From positions 930,001 through 994,000 of the forward strand of contig NZ_JAOBQJ010000001.1 in the NCBI RefSeq assembly GCF_026162425.1: a stretch of DNA of 64,000 nt, given 5' to 3'. Source of the DNA: Flexivirga meconopsidis (GTDB lineage Bacteria; Actinomycetota; Actinomycetes; Actinomycetales; Dermatophilaceae). Made by a program: the position numbers and the translations under genes. The notes below the pieces were generated by a model. That model had not been told where the DNA came from, made no database searches, and saw nothing but the letters and a program-made list of their open reading frames with translations. Positions 9,772-20,837 of the stretch are shown here, piece after piece; position 1 is the first letter of the stretch, and each line of letters opens with the position of its first letter.

Positions 9772-10910
9772 AGCGCAGCCTCTTCGACGAGGATCACGAG
9801 GCGTTCCGCGCATCGGCGCGCACCTTCCTGGAGCGGGAGGCGCTGCCACACGTCGAGAAGTGGCGGACCGACGGCATCGTCTCCCGTGAGGTGTGGGAGG
9901 CCGCCGGTCGAGCCGGCATGCTCGGGATGGCGGTGCCGGAGGAATACGGCGGCGGAGGGGCGAGCGACTTCCGCTTCAACGTCGCGTTCTCCGAGGAGCA
10001 GGTGAAGCTCGGCGTCGACGGTCTCGGCATCGCGCTCGAGAACGACATCATCCTGCCCTACCTGCTGCAGCTTGCGAGCGATGAGCAGAAGAAGCGGTGG
10101 CTTCCCGGCGTCTGCCGCGGTGAGCAGATCCTGGCGATCGCGATGACCGAGCCGGGCGCCGGCAGTGACCTGCAGGGCATCGCGACGACCGCGCAGGACC
10201 AAGGCGACCACTACCTGCTCAATGGTCAGAAGACGTTCATTTCCAACGGGATCCTGTCCGACCTGGTCATCGTCGTCTGCAAGACCGACCCCGATGCCGG
10301 ACACAAGGGCATCAGCCTCCTGGTGGTCGAGCGCGGGATGGACGGTTTCGAGCGCGGTCGCAACCTGGACAAGCTCGGCATGCACGCGCAGGACACCGCC
10401 GAGCTGTTCTTCGACAACGTCAAGGTGCCGAAGGAGAACCTGCTCGGTCCCGAAGGCAGCGGGTTCGTCTCGCTCATGCAGAACCTCCCCCAGGAGCGGC
10501 TGTCGATCGCGGTCATCGCGGCGGCGGCGATCGAGCGGATCCTGCAGTTGTCGCTCGACTACGCGACTGAACGTCAGGCGTTCGGCAGACCGATCGGCAA
10601 GTTCCAACACAACCGGTTCGTGCTCGCCGAGATGGCCACCGAGGCCCAGGTCGCCCGGATCTTCGTCGACGACTGCGTCCGGCGCCACGTCGCCAGTGAG
10701 CTCAGCGTCGCCGATGCGGCCGGAGCGAAGTTCTGGACCACCGAGTTGCAGAAGAAGATCGCCGACACCGGGCTGCAGCTGCACGGCGGCTACGGCTACA
10801 TGGCCGAGTATCCGATCGCGCAGGCCTATGCCGACGCCCGCATCCAGACGATCTACGGCGGGACGACCGAGATCATGAAGGAGATCGTCGGCCGGTCGCT
10901 GGGGTTGTGA
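9768..10910 (+). CDS. Acyl-CoA dehydrogenase
   Basis: A complete 380-residue acyl-CoA dehydrogenase. FAD and substrate signatures are AMTEPGAGSDLQGI, YLLNGQKTFISNG, the region RQAFGRPIGKFQHNRF, LHGGYGYMAEYPIAQAYADARIQTIYGGTTEI, and a typical C-terminus ending GRSLGL. The Glu of YMAEYPI lies near the region of the catalytic base. It is the last gene of the plus-strand operon (ATGA overlap with fadB-like), converging on the ABC transporter locus with only 13 bp between; I see no clear terminator there. Confidence 0.95.
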   Translation: MKRSLFDEDHEAFRASARTFLEREALPHVEKWRTDGIVSREVWEAAGRAGMLGMAVPEEYGGGGASDFRFNVAFSEEQVKLGVDGLGIALENDIILPYLLQLASDEQKKRWLPGVCRGEQILAIAMTEPGAGSDLQGIATTAQDQGDHYLLNGQKTFISNGILSDLVIVVCKTDPDAGHKGISLLVVERGMDGFERGRNLDKLGMHAQDTAELFFDNVKVPKENLLGPEGSGFVSLMQNLPQERLSIAVIAAAAIERILQLSLDYATERQAFGRPIGKFQHNRFVLAEMATEAQVARIFVDDCVRRHVASELSVADAAGAKFWTTELQKKIADTGLQLHGGYGYMAEYPIAQAYADARIQTIYGGTTEIMKEIVGRSLGL

Positions 10911-10923
10911 GGCTCACCAAACG

Positions 10924-12543
10924 TCAACTGCGGCAGGTGAACTCGGTGCGCACGATGATCATGTCGCCACCGCTCGCGCCGGGTCTGGCACAGGGCCGGT
11001 GCCCGATGTACTCCCGCTGGTAGAACAGCGGCTGCATCACCTGGTCGGCGAGGATCTGGTCCTCGGCGGTGTTCCACGCCCGGTCCGACTCCGCGCGGGA
11101 CGGCGCGGCTACCGCGCGTTTGACTGCGGTCGCAACCGTCGGATTCTGGTACTTCAGACCGTAGTTCGCATCCACTTGGATGGATGCGATCCATTCGGAC
11201 GACCCCGGGAAAGACGAGCCCCACAACTGGATCGACGGTCCGGTGAGCGCGTGGTCAGAAACCATCTCGGTCAGCTGATTGCCGGGTGTCGGCTTCGGTT
11301 CGATGGTAAGCCCGACCCGCTTTGCTGCATTGGTGATTGCAGTCACCGTCGAGGCGTCCGTCGTCGCGTTCGCCGCGGAGTCGGAGGCGTAATAGACCGG
11401 GATCGTGCCGCGGAACTGAGCCTTGTCGAGCAGACGTTTCGCCTCTGCCGGGTTGTAGTCGCAGGTCTGCCCGCACGGATCCGGACGGTAGGACGTCACC
11501 GAGTTGGGCACCAGGGACCGAGCGGCGGCACTGGAACCGAGGAATAGGTACTTGGCGATTCCCTCACGGTCGATCAGCATCGAGAACGCCTTACGGACTT
11601 CCGCCGGATACGACTTGTCGAGGTAGGTCGGCCAGGTGACGTACTGCTCCAACACATTCGCTGGCATCACCGTCACCCCCTTCGGTCCCAGTGTCCGTTT
11701 CGCCTGGGACACCAGCGCGGGTGGAAGGTTGCGCATGATGTCGACGTTGCCGGCGGCCACGTCGTTGTACGCCGTGTTGGCGTCGTTGTAGACCCGGAAC
11801 TCGATCGCGGACGGTGGGCTCGGCTGCCGCCAACCGCGGTAGCGCGGATTGTCGACCACCACCGCGCCCTTACGCGCGTCGAAGGAGCTGAACTTGTAGG
11901 GCCCGTTGCCGATCGGGTGCTTGTCGTAAGCGGCCGGGTCCTCGAACGCCGACTTGGGCATCGGGCAGAACGCCAATCCGCTGAGCATGAAAGGCAGTTC
12001 GTTGTTCGGGGCAGCCATTGTCACCGTGAAGGTGTACTTGTCGACGACCTTCAGACCGGACAGCTTGTCGGTCTTCGGCTTGCTGTCCGGGTTCTCGGGG
12101 TTGAGCGCGTCGTACCCCTGGAGGGGCTCGAATGCGTAGTTGGACACAAGCCCGTTCGGCCCGTACGCCGTGAAGTTCCACGAGTCGACCCAGGTCTGGG
12201 CGGTGATCGGCTCACCGTTGTCGAAGGTGCGATTCGGCTGCAGCACGACCTTCCAGGTCTTGTTGTCCGTCGTGGTGACCGACTTGGCGGCCGCCATCCG
12301 CACGCCGTTGGTGGCGTCCAGCCGGGTGAGCCCCTCGCACATCGTCATCGCGATCTGCGATCCAGGATCCTGGGGGCCGGTGAGGTGCTTGATCGTCCCC
12401 ATGGTGACCGCGGTCAGCGTGCGTGAGGTGTCGCCGGCGCCGAGCGCTGCCTTCTGCCCGTTGAGTCCGCACGCAGAGAGCGTGACGGCACAGGTTGCGG
12501 CGGCGAGAGCTGCGGCGGTGCGGCGAGGCCGAATGAGAACCAT
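10924..12543 (-). CDS. Family 5 extracellular solute-binding lipoprotein (Opp/Dpp type)
   Basis: A 539-residue SBP_bac_5 protein. The N-terminus has arginines, a hydrophobic stretch and the lipobox LSAC, so it should be exported and lipid-anchored at Cys25. Family motifs include the MCEGLTRLD region, WDSWNFTAYG-like sequence (WVDSWNFTAYG), NPRYRGWRQPSPPSAIEFRVYNDANTAYNDV and QPLFYQRE. It captures the substrate for the ABC importer encoded upstream in the same minus-strand operon. Family 5 proteins bind peptides, but also nickel, opines and oligosaccharides; the ROK/oxidoreductase fusion heading the operon hints at a sugar-bearing ligand. Confidence 0.92.
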   Translation of the reverse strand: MVLIRPRRTAAALAAATCAVTLSACGLNGQKAALGAGDTSRTLTAVTMGTIKHLTGPQDPGSQIAMTMCEGLTRLDATNGVRMAAAKSVTTTDNKTWKVVLQPNRTFDNGEPITAQTWVDSWNFTAYGPNGLVSNYAFEPLQGYDALNPENPDSKPKTDKLSGLKVVDKYTFTVTMAAPNNELPFMLSGLAFCPMPKSAFEDPAAYDKHPIGNGPYKFSSFDARKGAVVVDNPRYRGWRQPSPPSAIEFRVYNDANTAYNDVAAGNVDIMRNLPPALVSQAKRTLGPKGVTVMPANVLEQYVTWPTYLDKSYPAEVRKAFSMLIDREGIAKYLFLGSSAAARSLVPNSVTSYRPDPCGQTCDYNPAEAKRLLDKAQFRGTIPVYYASDSAANATTDASTVTAITNAAKRVGLTIEPKPTPGNQLTEMVSDHALTGPSIQLWGSSFPGSSEWIASIQVDANYGLKYQNPTVATAVKRAVAAPSRAESDRAWNTAEDQILADQVMQPLFYQREYIGHRPCARPGASGGDMIIVRTEFTCRS

Positions 12544-12569
12544 GGGGGCGTCCTACGGTCGAGTGTGGG

Positions 12570-13583
12570 TCAGGCGCTCTGCGGGATGCTGGTCGAAGAC
12601 TTGGCGATCTCGTCAGCGAAATGGCAGGCGGCAGAATGCTGTTCGGTGGCTCCGGCTACGGGGAGAAGAGCTGGAGACTGTGTGGAACACTCCGCCCGGG
12701 CGGCGAAACACCGGGTGTGAAAAACACACCCGGTGGGAAGTTCCACCGGTGAGGGCGGATCGCCCTGAAGCATGATGCGTTCCCGGTCCGATCCGGCGCG
12801 ACGCGGTGTCGCCGACAACAGTGCCCAGGTGTAGGGATGCGCGGAAGTCCCGTAGACCTCCTCGCACGGGCCTGACTCGACCACCTTGCCCAGGTACATC
12901 GTGACGATCCGGTCGGCCATGTGCTGCACGACGTCGAGGTCGTGCGCGATGAAGACGATCGCCAGATCGAGTTCTCGCTTGAGGTCGTTGAGCAGATTCA
13001 GCACTTGGGCCTGGATCGAGATGTCGAGTGCCGACACCGGTTCGTCGCAGACGAGCAGCTGCGGCTCGACGGCCAGCGCTCGAGCAATGCCGATGCGCTG
13101 CAGCTGGCCGCCGGACAGTTCGTGCGGGTAACGGTGTAGGTAACCGGCGTTCAGCCCGACCTGCGACAGCAGTTCGGTCACTCGGTCCTCGACCTGGTTG
13201 CGCGGCACCAAGCCGTGGGTCAGGATGCCCTCGGCAACCGAATCACGAATGCTACGACGTGGATTCAACGACGCGTGCGGGTCCTGGAAGACCAGCTGAA
13301 TGCTGCGGTGGAAATGGTGTCTTTGCGCCCGGTTCAGCCCGGAGACGTCGTCTCCGCGCCAGCTCACCGTGCCGGACGTCGGCTGCTCAAGGCCAACCAA
13401 TAGTCGAGCAAGGGTCGACTTCCCGCAGCCGGACTCGCCGACGATGCCGACGGTCTCCCCGGGCCGGACGACCAGGTCGACACCGTTGACGGCGTGCACC
13501 TCGCCCGAGTGTCGTCGCAGCGGGGTGCTGCGCACCCGGTAGTTGCGATGCACATCAGACAGTTGCAGCAGCGGGCTGGCCAT
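12570..13583 (-). CDS. ABC transporter ATP-binding protein (OppF/DppF-like)
   Basis: A 337-residue ATPase. Walker A GESGCGKSTLARLLVGLEQP, signature LSGGQLQRIGIARAL, Walker B LLVCDEPVSALD and the switch His (FIAHDLDVV) are complete, followed by the oligopeptide-type C-terminal extension with GCVFHTRCFAA. The frame is open for another 285 bases upstream but that stretch is the other ATPase gene in a different frame; the ATG at 13583 has an AGGAGG site 7 bp upstream. It overlaps the preceding ATPase gene by 29 bp. It energises import together with the second ATPase. Confidence 0.94.
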   Translation of the reverse strand: MASPLLQLSDVHRNYRVRSTPLRRHSGEVHAVNGVDLVVRPGETVGIVGESGCGKSTLARLLVGLEQPTSGTVSWRGDDVSGLNRAQRHHFHRSIQLVFQDPHASLNPRRSIRDSVAEGILTHGLVPRNQVEDRVTELLSQVGLNAGYLHRYPHELSGGQLQRIGIARALAVEPQLLVCDEPVSALDISIQAQVLNLLNDLKRELDLAIVFIAHDLDVVQHMADRIVTMYLGKVVESGPCEEVYGTSAHPYTWALLSATPRRAGSDRERIMLQGDPPSPVELPTGCVFHTRCFAARAECSTQSPALLPVAGATEQHSAACHFADEIAKSSTSIPQSA

Positions 13584-14556
13584 CGAGCGCCTCCTCGGCA
13601 TGGTGGCACCACGTCGTGTGGGTGGTGGTGAAGTCGGTCCTGGCCGGGAGCCGGTCACGACATACGTCCGTGGCCAGCGCGCAGCGTGGATGGAAGGCGC
13701 ATCCGCCGGGCAGGTCGTCCAGGGACGGCGGAGCGCCCTGGATCGTCGGCAGGTCGCGGCCGCGATGCTCCGGCCCGGGCACGGAGCCGAGCAGCCCGGA
13801 GGTGTAGGGATGAGCGGGCTCGTCGAGGATCTCGCCGATCGTGCCGCGTTCGGCCAGTCTGCCCGCATACATCACCACGGCGTTGTCTGCGGACTGCGCG
13901 GCGACCCCGATGTCGTGGGTGATCAACAGCAACGCCAGGTTGCGCTCGGCACGGAGATCATCGAGCAATTCGAGGATCTGCGCCTGCACAGTGACATCGA
14001 GCGCTGTCGTCGGTTCGTCGGCGATCAGCAGATCCGGGTTGCGGGTGATGGCCATGGCGATCATCGCGCGTTGGCGCATGCCTCCGGAGAACTGAAAGGG
14101 GTAGTCCTTCGCCCGTCGCGCGGCATCGGGGATGCGGACCGCGTCGAGGGACGCGACCGCGCGGGACCACGCCTCACGCTTGGAGATTCGTTCGTGGATG
14201 CGGTGCACTTCCGCGATCTGGTTGCCGATCGGCGTGACTGGATTGAGAGCCGTCAGTGCGTCCTGGAAGATCATCGCGATCGCATCCCCACGCAAACGGC
14301 GCAGCTCCCGATCGGCGAGACCAACCAGCTCGCGGCCGTCGAAGCGGACGGACCCCGACACGACCTCAGCGCCCGGAGGCAAGAGGCCCATCACTGCCTT
14401 GGCAGTGAGGCTCTTGCCCGACCCTGACTCGCCGAGTACGACGGTGGTGCTCCCTCGCTCGATGTCCAGGCTGAGGTCTGAGATTGCGTCGAGCTGAGCT
14501 CCGTCCTTCTGGAAGCGGATATGAAGGTCGCGAATCTGTAGCAGTGGCAAGGTCAT
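13555..14556 (-). CDS. ABC transporter ATP-binding protein (OppD/DppD-like)
   Basis: A 333-residue ATPase with Walker [17 protein letters not shown], signature [15 protein letters not shown], Walker [13 protein letters not shown] and [12 protein letters not shown]. The C-terminal [15 protein letters not shown] cysteine motif is characteristic of the Opp/Dpp ATPases, some of which bind an iron-sulfur cluster there. It overlaps the permease gene upstream (ATGA) and the second ATPase gene downstream. Confidence 0.94.
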   Translation of the reverse strand: MTLPLLQIRDLHIRFQKDGAQLDAISDLSLDIERGSTTVVLGESGSGKSLTAKAVMGLLPPGAEVVSGSVRFDGRELVGLADRELRRLRGDAIAMIFQDALTALNPVTPIGNQIAEVHRIHERISKREAWSRAVASLDAVRIPDAARRAKDYPFQFSGGMRQRAMIAMAITRNPDLLIADEPTTALDVTVQAQILELLDDLRAERNLALLLITHDIGVAAQSADNAVVMYAGRLAERGTIGEILDEPAHPYTSGLLGSVPGPEHRGRDLPTIQGAPPSLDDLPGGCAFHPRCALATDVCRDRLPARTDFTTTHTTWCHHAEEALDGQPAAATV

Positions 14557-15473
14557 CGACTCCTGACATCGAGCACGTCACGCAAGGTTTCGCCGATGAC
14601 GACGAAGGCAAGAGTGCACAGTCCGAGCATCAGGGCGGGGAACAGCATCAGGTGTGGCGCGAGCTGCCAGTTGCCGTCACGGCTGGCTTGGGCAATTTGC
14701 AGGCCCCATGAGTAGGCGGGCAACTTGAGTCCGACACCGAGGATCGCGAAACCGGCCTCTGCGGTCATCCCAGCTCCGACGCCGAGGGTCGTCATCACGA
14801 TGAGCGGCATGATCGCGTTGGGCAGCACGTGCCGACGCAGAATGGTGAGACTGGAGACTCCTAGAACCCTTGCCGCTTGGACGTATTCGTTGTTCTTCAC
14901 CTGAAGCACGCTGCCGCGCATGTAGCGCATGGTGCCGGCCCAGCCGAAAAGTACGAGCACGAACACGATCGTCCAGATGGTGCGCTCCCGGAATTGGTAG
15001 AGCACGACGAGGCTCGCGACCATGACCGGCATGCCGAGCAGGACGTCGGCCAATCGGGAGACCACGCTGTCGACGATGCCGCCGAAGTAGCCGGCCAATG
15101 ATCCGGTGATCAGCGCGACGATGAAGATGAACAGTGCGGTGAGCACTCCCACCTCCATGGAGGTCCGGGCGCCGTGCACGACGTTGCTGAAGTAGTCGCA
15201 CCCCTGCATGTCGTAACCCATCGGGTGTCCTGCCGACACGCCCTTGCGCGAGTTACTCAGCGTGCAGTCCTGTGGATCGGTCGAGGTGAAAAGCGCTGGA
15301 ACCAAAGCCATCAGGCAGGTAGTGATGATGATGACGGCGGCGACGAGGAAGGTTGGCCGACGCCACGCAGCACGCAGCGCGCGAAGGGTCGGGTTGCCAC
15401 GCTTCGTCGGAGCGACCCTGCGAGTGGCTGCCGTCCGATCGGTGGCGATCGCGCTCTGAGTCTGATCAAGCAT
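14553..15473 (-). CDS. ABC transporter permease (OppC/DppC-like)
   Basis: A 306-residue inner-membrane permease. An N-terminal cytoplasmic stretch precedes a first membrane helix (about residues 40-62) and an extracellular loop with GYDMQGCDYFSNVVHGARTS, then a five-helix BPD_transp_1 domain. The EAA-type coupling loop reads EYVQAARVLGVSSLTILRRH. It pairs with the OppB-like permease encoded immediately upstream, with which it overlaps by 8 bp. Confidence 0.93.
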   Translation of the reverse strand: MLDQTQSAIATDRTAATRRVAPTKRGNPTLRALRAAWRRPTFLVAAVIIITTCLMALVPALFTSTDPQDCTLSNSRKGVSAGHPMGYDMQGCDYFSNVVHGARTSMEVGVLTALFIFIVALITGSLAGYFGGIVDSVVSRLADVLLGMPVMVASLVVLYQFRERTIWTIVFVLVLFGWAGTMRYMRGSVLQVKNNEYVQAARVLGVSSLTILRRHVLPNAIMPLIVMTTLGVGAGMTAEAGFAILGVGLKLPAYSWGLQIAQASRDGNWQLAPHLMLFPALMLGLCTLAFVVIGETLRDVLDVRSR

Positions 15474-16392
15474 GGCGCACCCTCGGGTCGATGACGGGGT
15501 AGAGGAGGTCGATCAACAATGCCGAGACGAGATAGAACAGCAACAGGAAGACCGAGATGCCTACGACGACAGGACCTTCCTGGCTTTGAATCGCCTGCGC
15601 GAGCGAGCCGCCGAGACCTGGCAGATTGAAGATGTACTCCACGAGCACCGACCCGCCGAGCAGGCTGGCCATCGACAACCCCAGATAGGTGACGATGGGC
15701 ACGAAGGCGTTGCGCAACGCGTGCCGCCAGAGCACCCGGGACGGGCTGGCGCCCTTGGCGCGCGCGGTCTGCACATAGTCCGAGCGAAGGACTTCGTGCA
15801 GGCTGTTTCGGGTGAGTCTGGCCAGGGGAGAAGCGGTTTCGAGCGCCAACACCAACGCTGGCAGGACGAACGCGACCGGGTAGCCATGCCGGACGCCGGA
15901 GATCGGCAGGAGGTGGAGCCTGATGCCGAGCACATACTGCACCAGATAGGCGACCAGGAAGCCGGGCACTGCGAGGAACAGGATCGTGAAGGCGAGGTTG
16001 GCGTGGTCGGCCGTCCTGCCCGGGCGCAGTCCGGCCCACGCTCCGAGCAACAACCCGATGACCAGCTTCAACGCAAACGCGGTCAGCGCCAGGGCGACGG
16101 TGTAGGGCAGGGCAGTGCCGATCGTGGAAATCACCGAGTTGCCGTTGAAGTCGGTGCCGAAGTCGCCATGTAGGACGTTCCCGAGGTACTTCACGTACTG
16201 CACGACGAACGGGTCGTTCAGGTTGTACTGGTTGCGGATCGCCTCCGCGGTGGCGGGCGACACCCGCTTGGTGCCGGCCAGCGCGAGCACCGGGTCGCCG
16301 GGGATCAGGAAGACCAACAGGTAGACCAGGAAGGTCGAGCCGATCAAGGTTGGGATCATGAAGCCGACCCGGCGCAGTGCATAGCGGGTCAT
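15466..16392 (-). CDS. ABC transporter permease (OppB/DppB-like)
   Basis: A 308-residue permease starting MTRYALRRVGFMIPTLIGSTFLVYLLVFLIPGDP, the standard DppB/OppB N-terminus. The coupling loop is SDYVQTARAKGASPSRVLWRHALRNAF. It ends with a helix leading to LIDLLYPVIDPRVR, also family-typical. The start overlaps the stop of the ROK/oxidoreductase gene by 4 bases, which ties the importer to that regulator. Confidence 0.94.
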   Translation of the reverse strand: MTRYALRRVGFMIPTLIGSTFLVYLLVFLIPGDPVLALAGTKRVSPATAEAIRNQYNLNDPFVVQYVKYLGNVLHGDFGTDFNGNSVISTIGTALPYTVALALTAFALKLVIGLLLGAWAGLRPGRTADHANLAFTILFLAVPGFLVAYLVQYVLGIRLHLLPISGVRHGYPVAFVLPALVLALETASPLARLTRNSLHEVLRSDYVQTARAKGASPSRVLWRHALRNAFVPIVTYLGLSMASLLGGSVLVEYIFNLPGLGGSLAQAIQSQEGPVVVGISVFLLLFYLVSALLIDLLYPVIDPRVRHA

Positions 16393-18743
16393 CGGCGGTC
16401 GTTCCCGTCGTCTCGCTGGTTGTTCGCGAAGTAGTCGAGCACCGACTCCGCGACCTGAGGCACCCGGATTGGCTTGCTGCCGTTCCGGATTGACTCCGCT
16501 CCGGCGACGCCGGCGGCGACCGCATCACGTGCTGATACCGGTGAGGTGTCGGTCGCTGTGCCGGCCCGGACGAACTGCACGAACTCGCCGATGGTGAGGC
16601 GATCGGCGTCGCCGTGTCCGTGCGCGTCGCCGACGATCGGGTACTGCACGTGTCCCTTCTCCAGGAATCCGGACCGCGCGTTCCAGACTCGCACTTCGCC
16701 GCCCTCTCCGTCGCCGAAGTTCTCCAGGCGTCCCTCAGTGCCGATCACGGTGTAGTTGCGCCAGTAGTCGGGGGAGAAATGGCACTGCTGATAGCTGATC
16801 AGCGCCCCCGAGTCGAGCCGGCCCATGATCATCGAGATGTCCTCGACGTCGACGACCGGGTTGAGTTCGGTCTGACTGAGCGGCGGCCAGTTGTCGGTCG
16901 AGAACCAGTCGCGCATCCGTCGGTCACTGTTGTCGCGGCGGTCGCTGACCTGTCCGTAGATCGCGAGGTCACCGATGCCGGTGACCTCCCGCGTCGCGGA
17001 CCCAGCCAACCAGTGCATGACGTCGAGGTCGTGAGCACCCTTCTGCAGCAACAGACTTCCGGCGCGTGCCCGCTCGGCATGCCAGTCCTTGAAGTAGAAG
17101 TCGCCGCCGGTGCCGACGAAGTGCCGGCACCAGATCGCCTTGACCTCGCCGATCTCTCCGCGGTCGATGATCTGCTTCATCAGCCGGACGACGTGCATGT
17201 GCCGCATGTTGTGGCCGACATACAGCTTGGTCCCGGTCGCGCGAGCCGTCTCCAGCACCCGGTCGCAGTCGGCCGTGGTGATCGCGAGCGGTTTCTCCAG
17301 GTAGACCGGCACGCCGGCCTGCAGCAGTTGCACGGCGATGTCGGCGTGCGTGTCGTCGGGGCTCGCCACGATGGCGCCGTCCAACGACGGGAAGCGCTCC
17401 AGCAGGGTGTCGACGTCAGGCAGCAGCGGCACGTCCTCCCCGAACAGCTCGCGGGCTGCCTGCGCGGTCGAGGGGTCGGGGTCGACCGCGGCGACGATGC
17501 TGCCACCCACCGCGGTCACGTGGCGGGCGAGTCCGGCGCGCGCGCCGACGCCGATGATCGCCGCGTCGAAGGGAGTCAGGGCAGCCGACTCGGTGGCAGC
17601 GCGTACAGCTTCGAGCGTGGGTATGGCGGGGGCTGTCATGTGTGGGGTTCCGTAGATCGCTTCCGGCTGGTGGGTGAATGCGTGATGCAGGGCCCCGAGT
17701 GCGACGGCATGGTCGCCGAGCGCACTCGGTACGACGTCGATGGAGAACGAGTCGAGGGAAATCGCGTCGCGGATGGCCCGGGTCAGGCGGGGCGCGATCA
17801 GGTCATGAAAGACGCCGAGCTCGCCGCCCAGCACGATCCGGTCCGGGTCCGTGGCCAGGCTGAGCGCCGCGATGGACGGTGCCATTGCCGTGGTCAGCCG
17901 CTCGAGAGTGACGTTGCCCTCCGGGTCGTCGGCGTCCGAACGCAGTCGTTGCAGCGACCCGATCACCTCGGGCAGTGCCGAGCGCAGCGTGCCCGACGGG
18001 GTGTCGGCGTCTGCGAACGCGGCCAGTAGCCCGACTTCGCCAGCTCCCGAGCGCCGGCCACGCAGCACCTTGCCGTCGACGACGGTGCGTGCCGAGACGT
18101 GAAACCAGGTCGAGGCGTAGATGCCGATCGGTGAGTCGGCCAGCGCGGGTCCCTGCGCCTCGGCCGTCGCGGCGAGGGTGAGGTCGTTGTCGACGGTGGC
18201 GGGGACGCCGAGCGCTTCGCTGAACAACTCACCCAGGTTGCGGCCCTGCCAGGCCTTCACCTCGGGCGCAGTCTCCAGCACACCGTCCACGCTGACCAGA
18301 CCTGCGACGCCGATGCCCACGGCGCGCAGATCGCCCTTCTGCAGACCCGCAAGCAGGAGGGTTTCCTCGAGCAGCGCAGCGAGCGGCGACAGCTCCTGAC
18401 GGTCCTGGGTCGGGGTCGGTGTACCGCCCGGCGACACGGCCCGCAGCTCGCCCGCGAGGTCGGCGACCACGATGCGGACCTCGGCACCGGTCAAATCGAT
18501 GCCGGCGACGACACCGGCATCGGCGCGGAAGCGGCTCACCCGTGCGGGGCGACCGCCGTTCGAGCGGGCTTCCTGCTCCTGGCGCACCAGATCCGCCTCG
18601 ACGAGCCTGGCGAGAGACGACTCGACGGTCGGCCGGGACAGGCCGGTGCGGTCGGCCAACTCGCTGACCGTCGCCGCGCGAGTGTCCCGGATCGCTGCCA
18701 GCACCCGATCGCGGGTGTCGGCCGGTTGTGCGGGGTTCGGCAC
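16389..18743 (-). CDS. ROK-family regulator fused to a Gfo/Idh/MocA-type oxidoreductase
   Basis: One uninterrupted 784-residue frame from GTG with a GAAGG ribosome site. Residues about 1-65 are a winged helix (TVSELADRTGLSRPTVESSLARLVEADLV). About 70-375 are a ROK domain (AGIDLTGAEVRIVVADL, VGIGVAGLV, DNDLTLAATAEA), but the kinase phosphate motif DxGxT is DLTGAE, the expected GEIGH reads GEVGL and the ROK zinc cysteine motif is absent, so sugar kinase activity is unlikely. About 385-784 are a Gfo/Idh/MocA enzyme: FDAAIIGVGARAGLARHV nucleotide fold, EKPLA motif and KGAHDLDVMHWLAG. An internal ATG at 17639 could start a separate enzyme but lacks a good ribosome site. The gene heads the Opp-like importer operon. 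The fusion could let the enzyme's sugar or NAD(P) state gate DNA binding, which is inference. Confidence 0.85.
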   Translation of the reverse strand: MPNPAQPADTRDRVLAAIRDTRAATVSELADRTGLSRPTVESSLARLVEADLVRQEQEARSNGGRPARVSRFRADAGVVAGIDLTGAEVRIVVADLAGELRAVSPGGTPTPTQDRQELSPLAALLEETLLLAGLQKGDLRAVGIGVAGLVSVDGVLETAPEVKAWQGRNLGELFSEALGVPATVDNDLTLAATAEAQGPALADSPIGIYASTWFHVSARTVVDGKVLRGRRSGAGEVGLLAAFADADTPSGTLRSALPEVIGSLQRLRSDADDPEGNVTLERLTTAMAPSIAALSLATDPDRIVLGGELGVFHDLIAPRLTRAIRDAISLDSFSIDVVPSALGDHAVALGALHHAFTHQPEAIYGTPHMTAPAIPTLEAVRAATESAALTPFDAAIIGVGARAGLARHVTAVGGSIVAAVDPDPSTAQAARELFGEDVPLLPDVDTLLERFPSLDGAIVASPDDTHADIAVQLLQAGVPVYLEKPLAITTADCDRVLETARATGTKLYVGHNMRHMHVVRLMKQIIDRGEIGEVKAIWCRHFVGTGGDFYFKDWHAERARAGSLLLQKGAHDLDVMHWLAGSATREVTGIGDLAIYGQVSDRRDNSDRRMRDWFSTDNWPPLSQTELNPVVDVEDISMIMGRLDSGALISYQQCHFSPDYWRNYTVIGTEGRLENFGDGEGGEVRVWNARSGFLEKGHVQYPIVGDAHGHGDADRLTIGEFVQFVRAGTATDTSPVSARDAVAAGVAGAESIRNGSKPIRVPQVAESVLDYFANNQRDDGNDRR

Positions 18744-18766
18744 CGAGTTCGCCCTTCAAGAGAATG

Positions 18767-18785
18767 TTTCGTATGACTTACGAAA
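18767..18785. promoter_or_regulatory. Inverted repeat upstream of the ROK-fusion operon
   Basis: TTTCGTA and TACGAAA form a perfect 7-bp inverted repeat around TGACT, 24 bp upstream of the GTG start of the ROK fusion. Its AT-rich symmetric form and place suit an autoregulatory operator for the encoded ROK regulator. The repeat also contains one copy of the GTATGAC heptamer discussed in the findings. Confidence 0.5.
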
Positions 18786-18882
18786 TCAATTGGAAAAGGA
18801 TCGTGACCCAGCTCACAGTCGCCGTCAACGCCTGGTCCGGATGACGAGACGGGGCGGGGGCGAACGGTCGACCCCGATGCCG

Positions 18883-18909
18883 TTTGCACTCTCGGGTGGA
18901 GAGTGCCAA
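18883..18909 (+). promoter_or_regulatory. CIRCE element 1 (HrcA operator)
   Basis: TTTGCACTC, nine spacer bases, GAGTGCCAA: the classical CIRCE inverted repeat (consensus TTAGCACTC-N9-GAGTGCTAA) with two deviations. A candidate -35 TTGCAC begins at 18884, and AATAAT at 18908 could be a -10, so HrcA binding here would block the groEL promoter. Confidence 0.9.
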
Positions 18910-18918
18910 TAATGGGCA

Positions 18919-18945
18919 TTAGCACTCTCTGCTTGAGAGTGACAA
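18919..18945 (+). promoter_or_regulatory. CIRCE element 2 (HrcA operator)
   Basis: TTAGCACTC, nine spacer bases, GAGTGACAA: a second CIRCE repeat with one deviation in the right arm, 9 bp downstream of the first. Tandem CIRCE elements imply tight HrcA repression and induction on heat or misfolding stress. The groEL start codon is about 120 bp further on, leaving a longish leader. Confidence 0.93.
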
Positions 18946-18957
18946 TCGGATGTATGA

Positions 18958-20700
<1,743 letters not shown>

Positions 20701-20718
20701 CGAAGCGGAGGGTGAGGA

Positions 20719-20743
20719 AGAAGCCCGGAAATGTCGGGCTTCT
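20719..20743 (+). terminator. Stem-loop after groEL
   Basis: AGAAGCCCG and CGGGCTTCT form a 9-bp perfect stem with a 7-nt loop, 18 bp after the groEL stop. No T-run follows, but GC-rich actinobacterial terminators often lack one. Confidence 0.65.
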
Positions 20744-20837
20744 GATCACCCCACGAAGTTCTCCGCTCGTTCCTCGCTCCGATACTTGGCGGGGACCCCG
20801 ACTCCAAACGGAGTCTCGAGCAAGACTTCGGCTTGAG

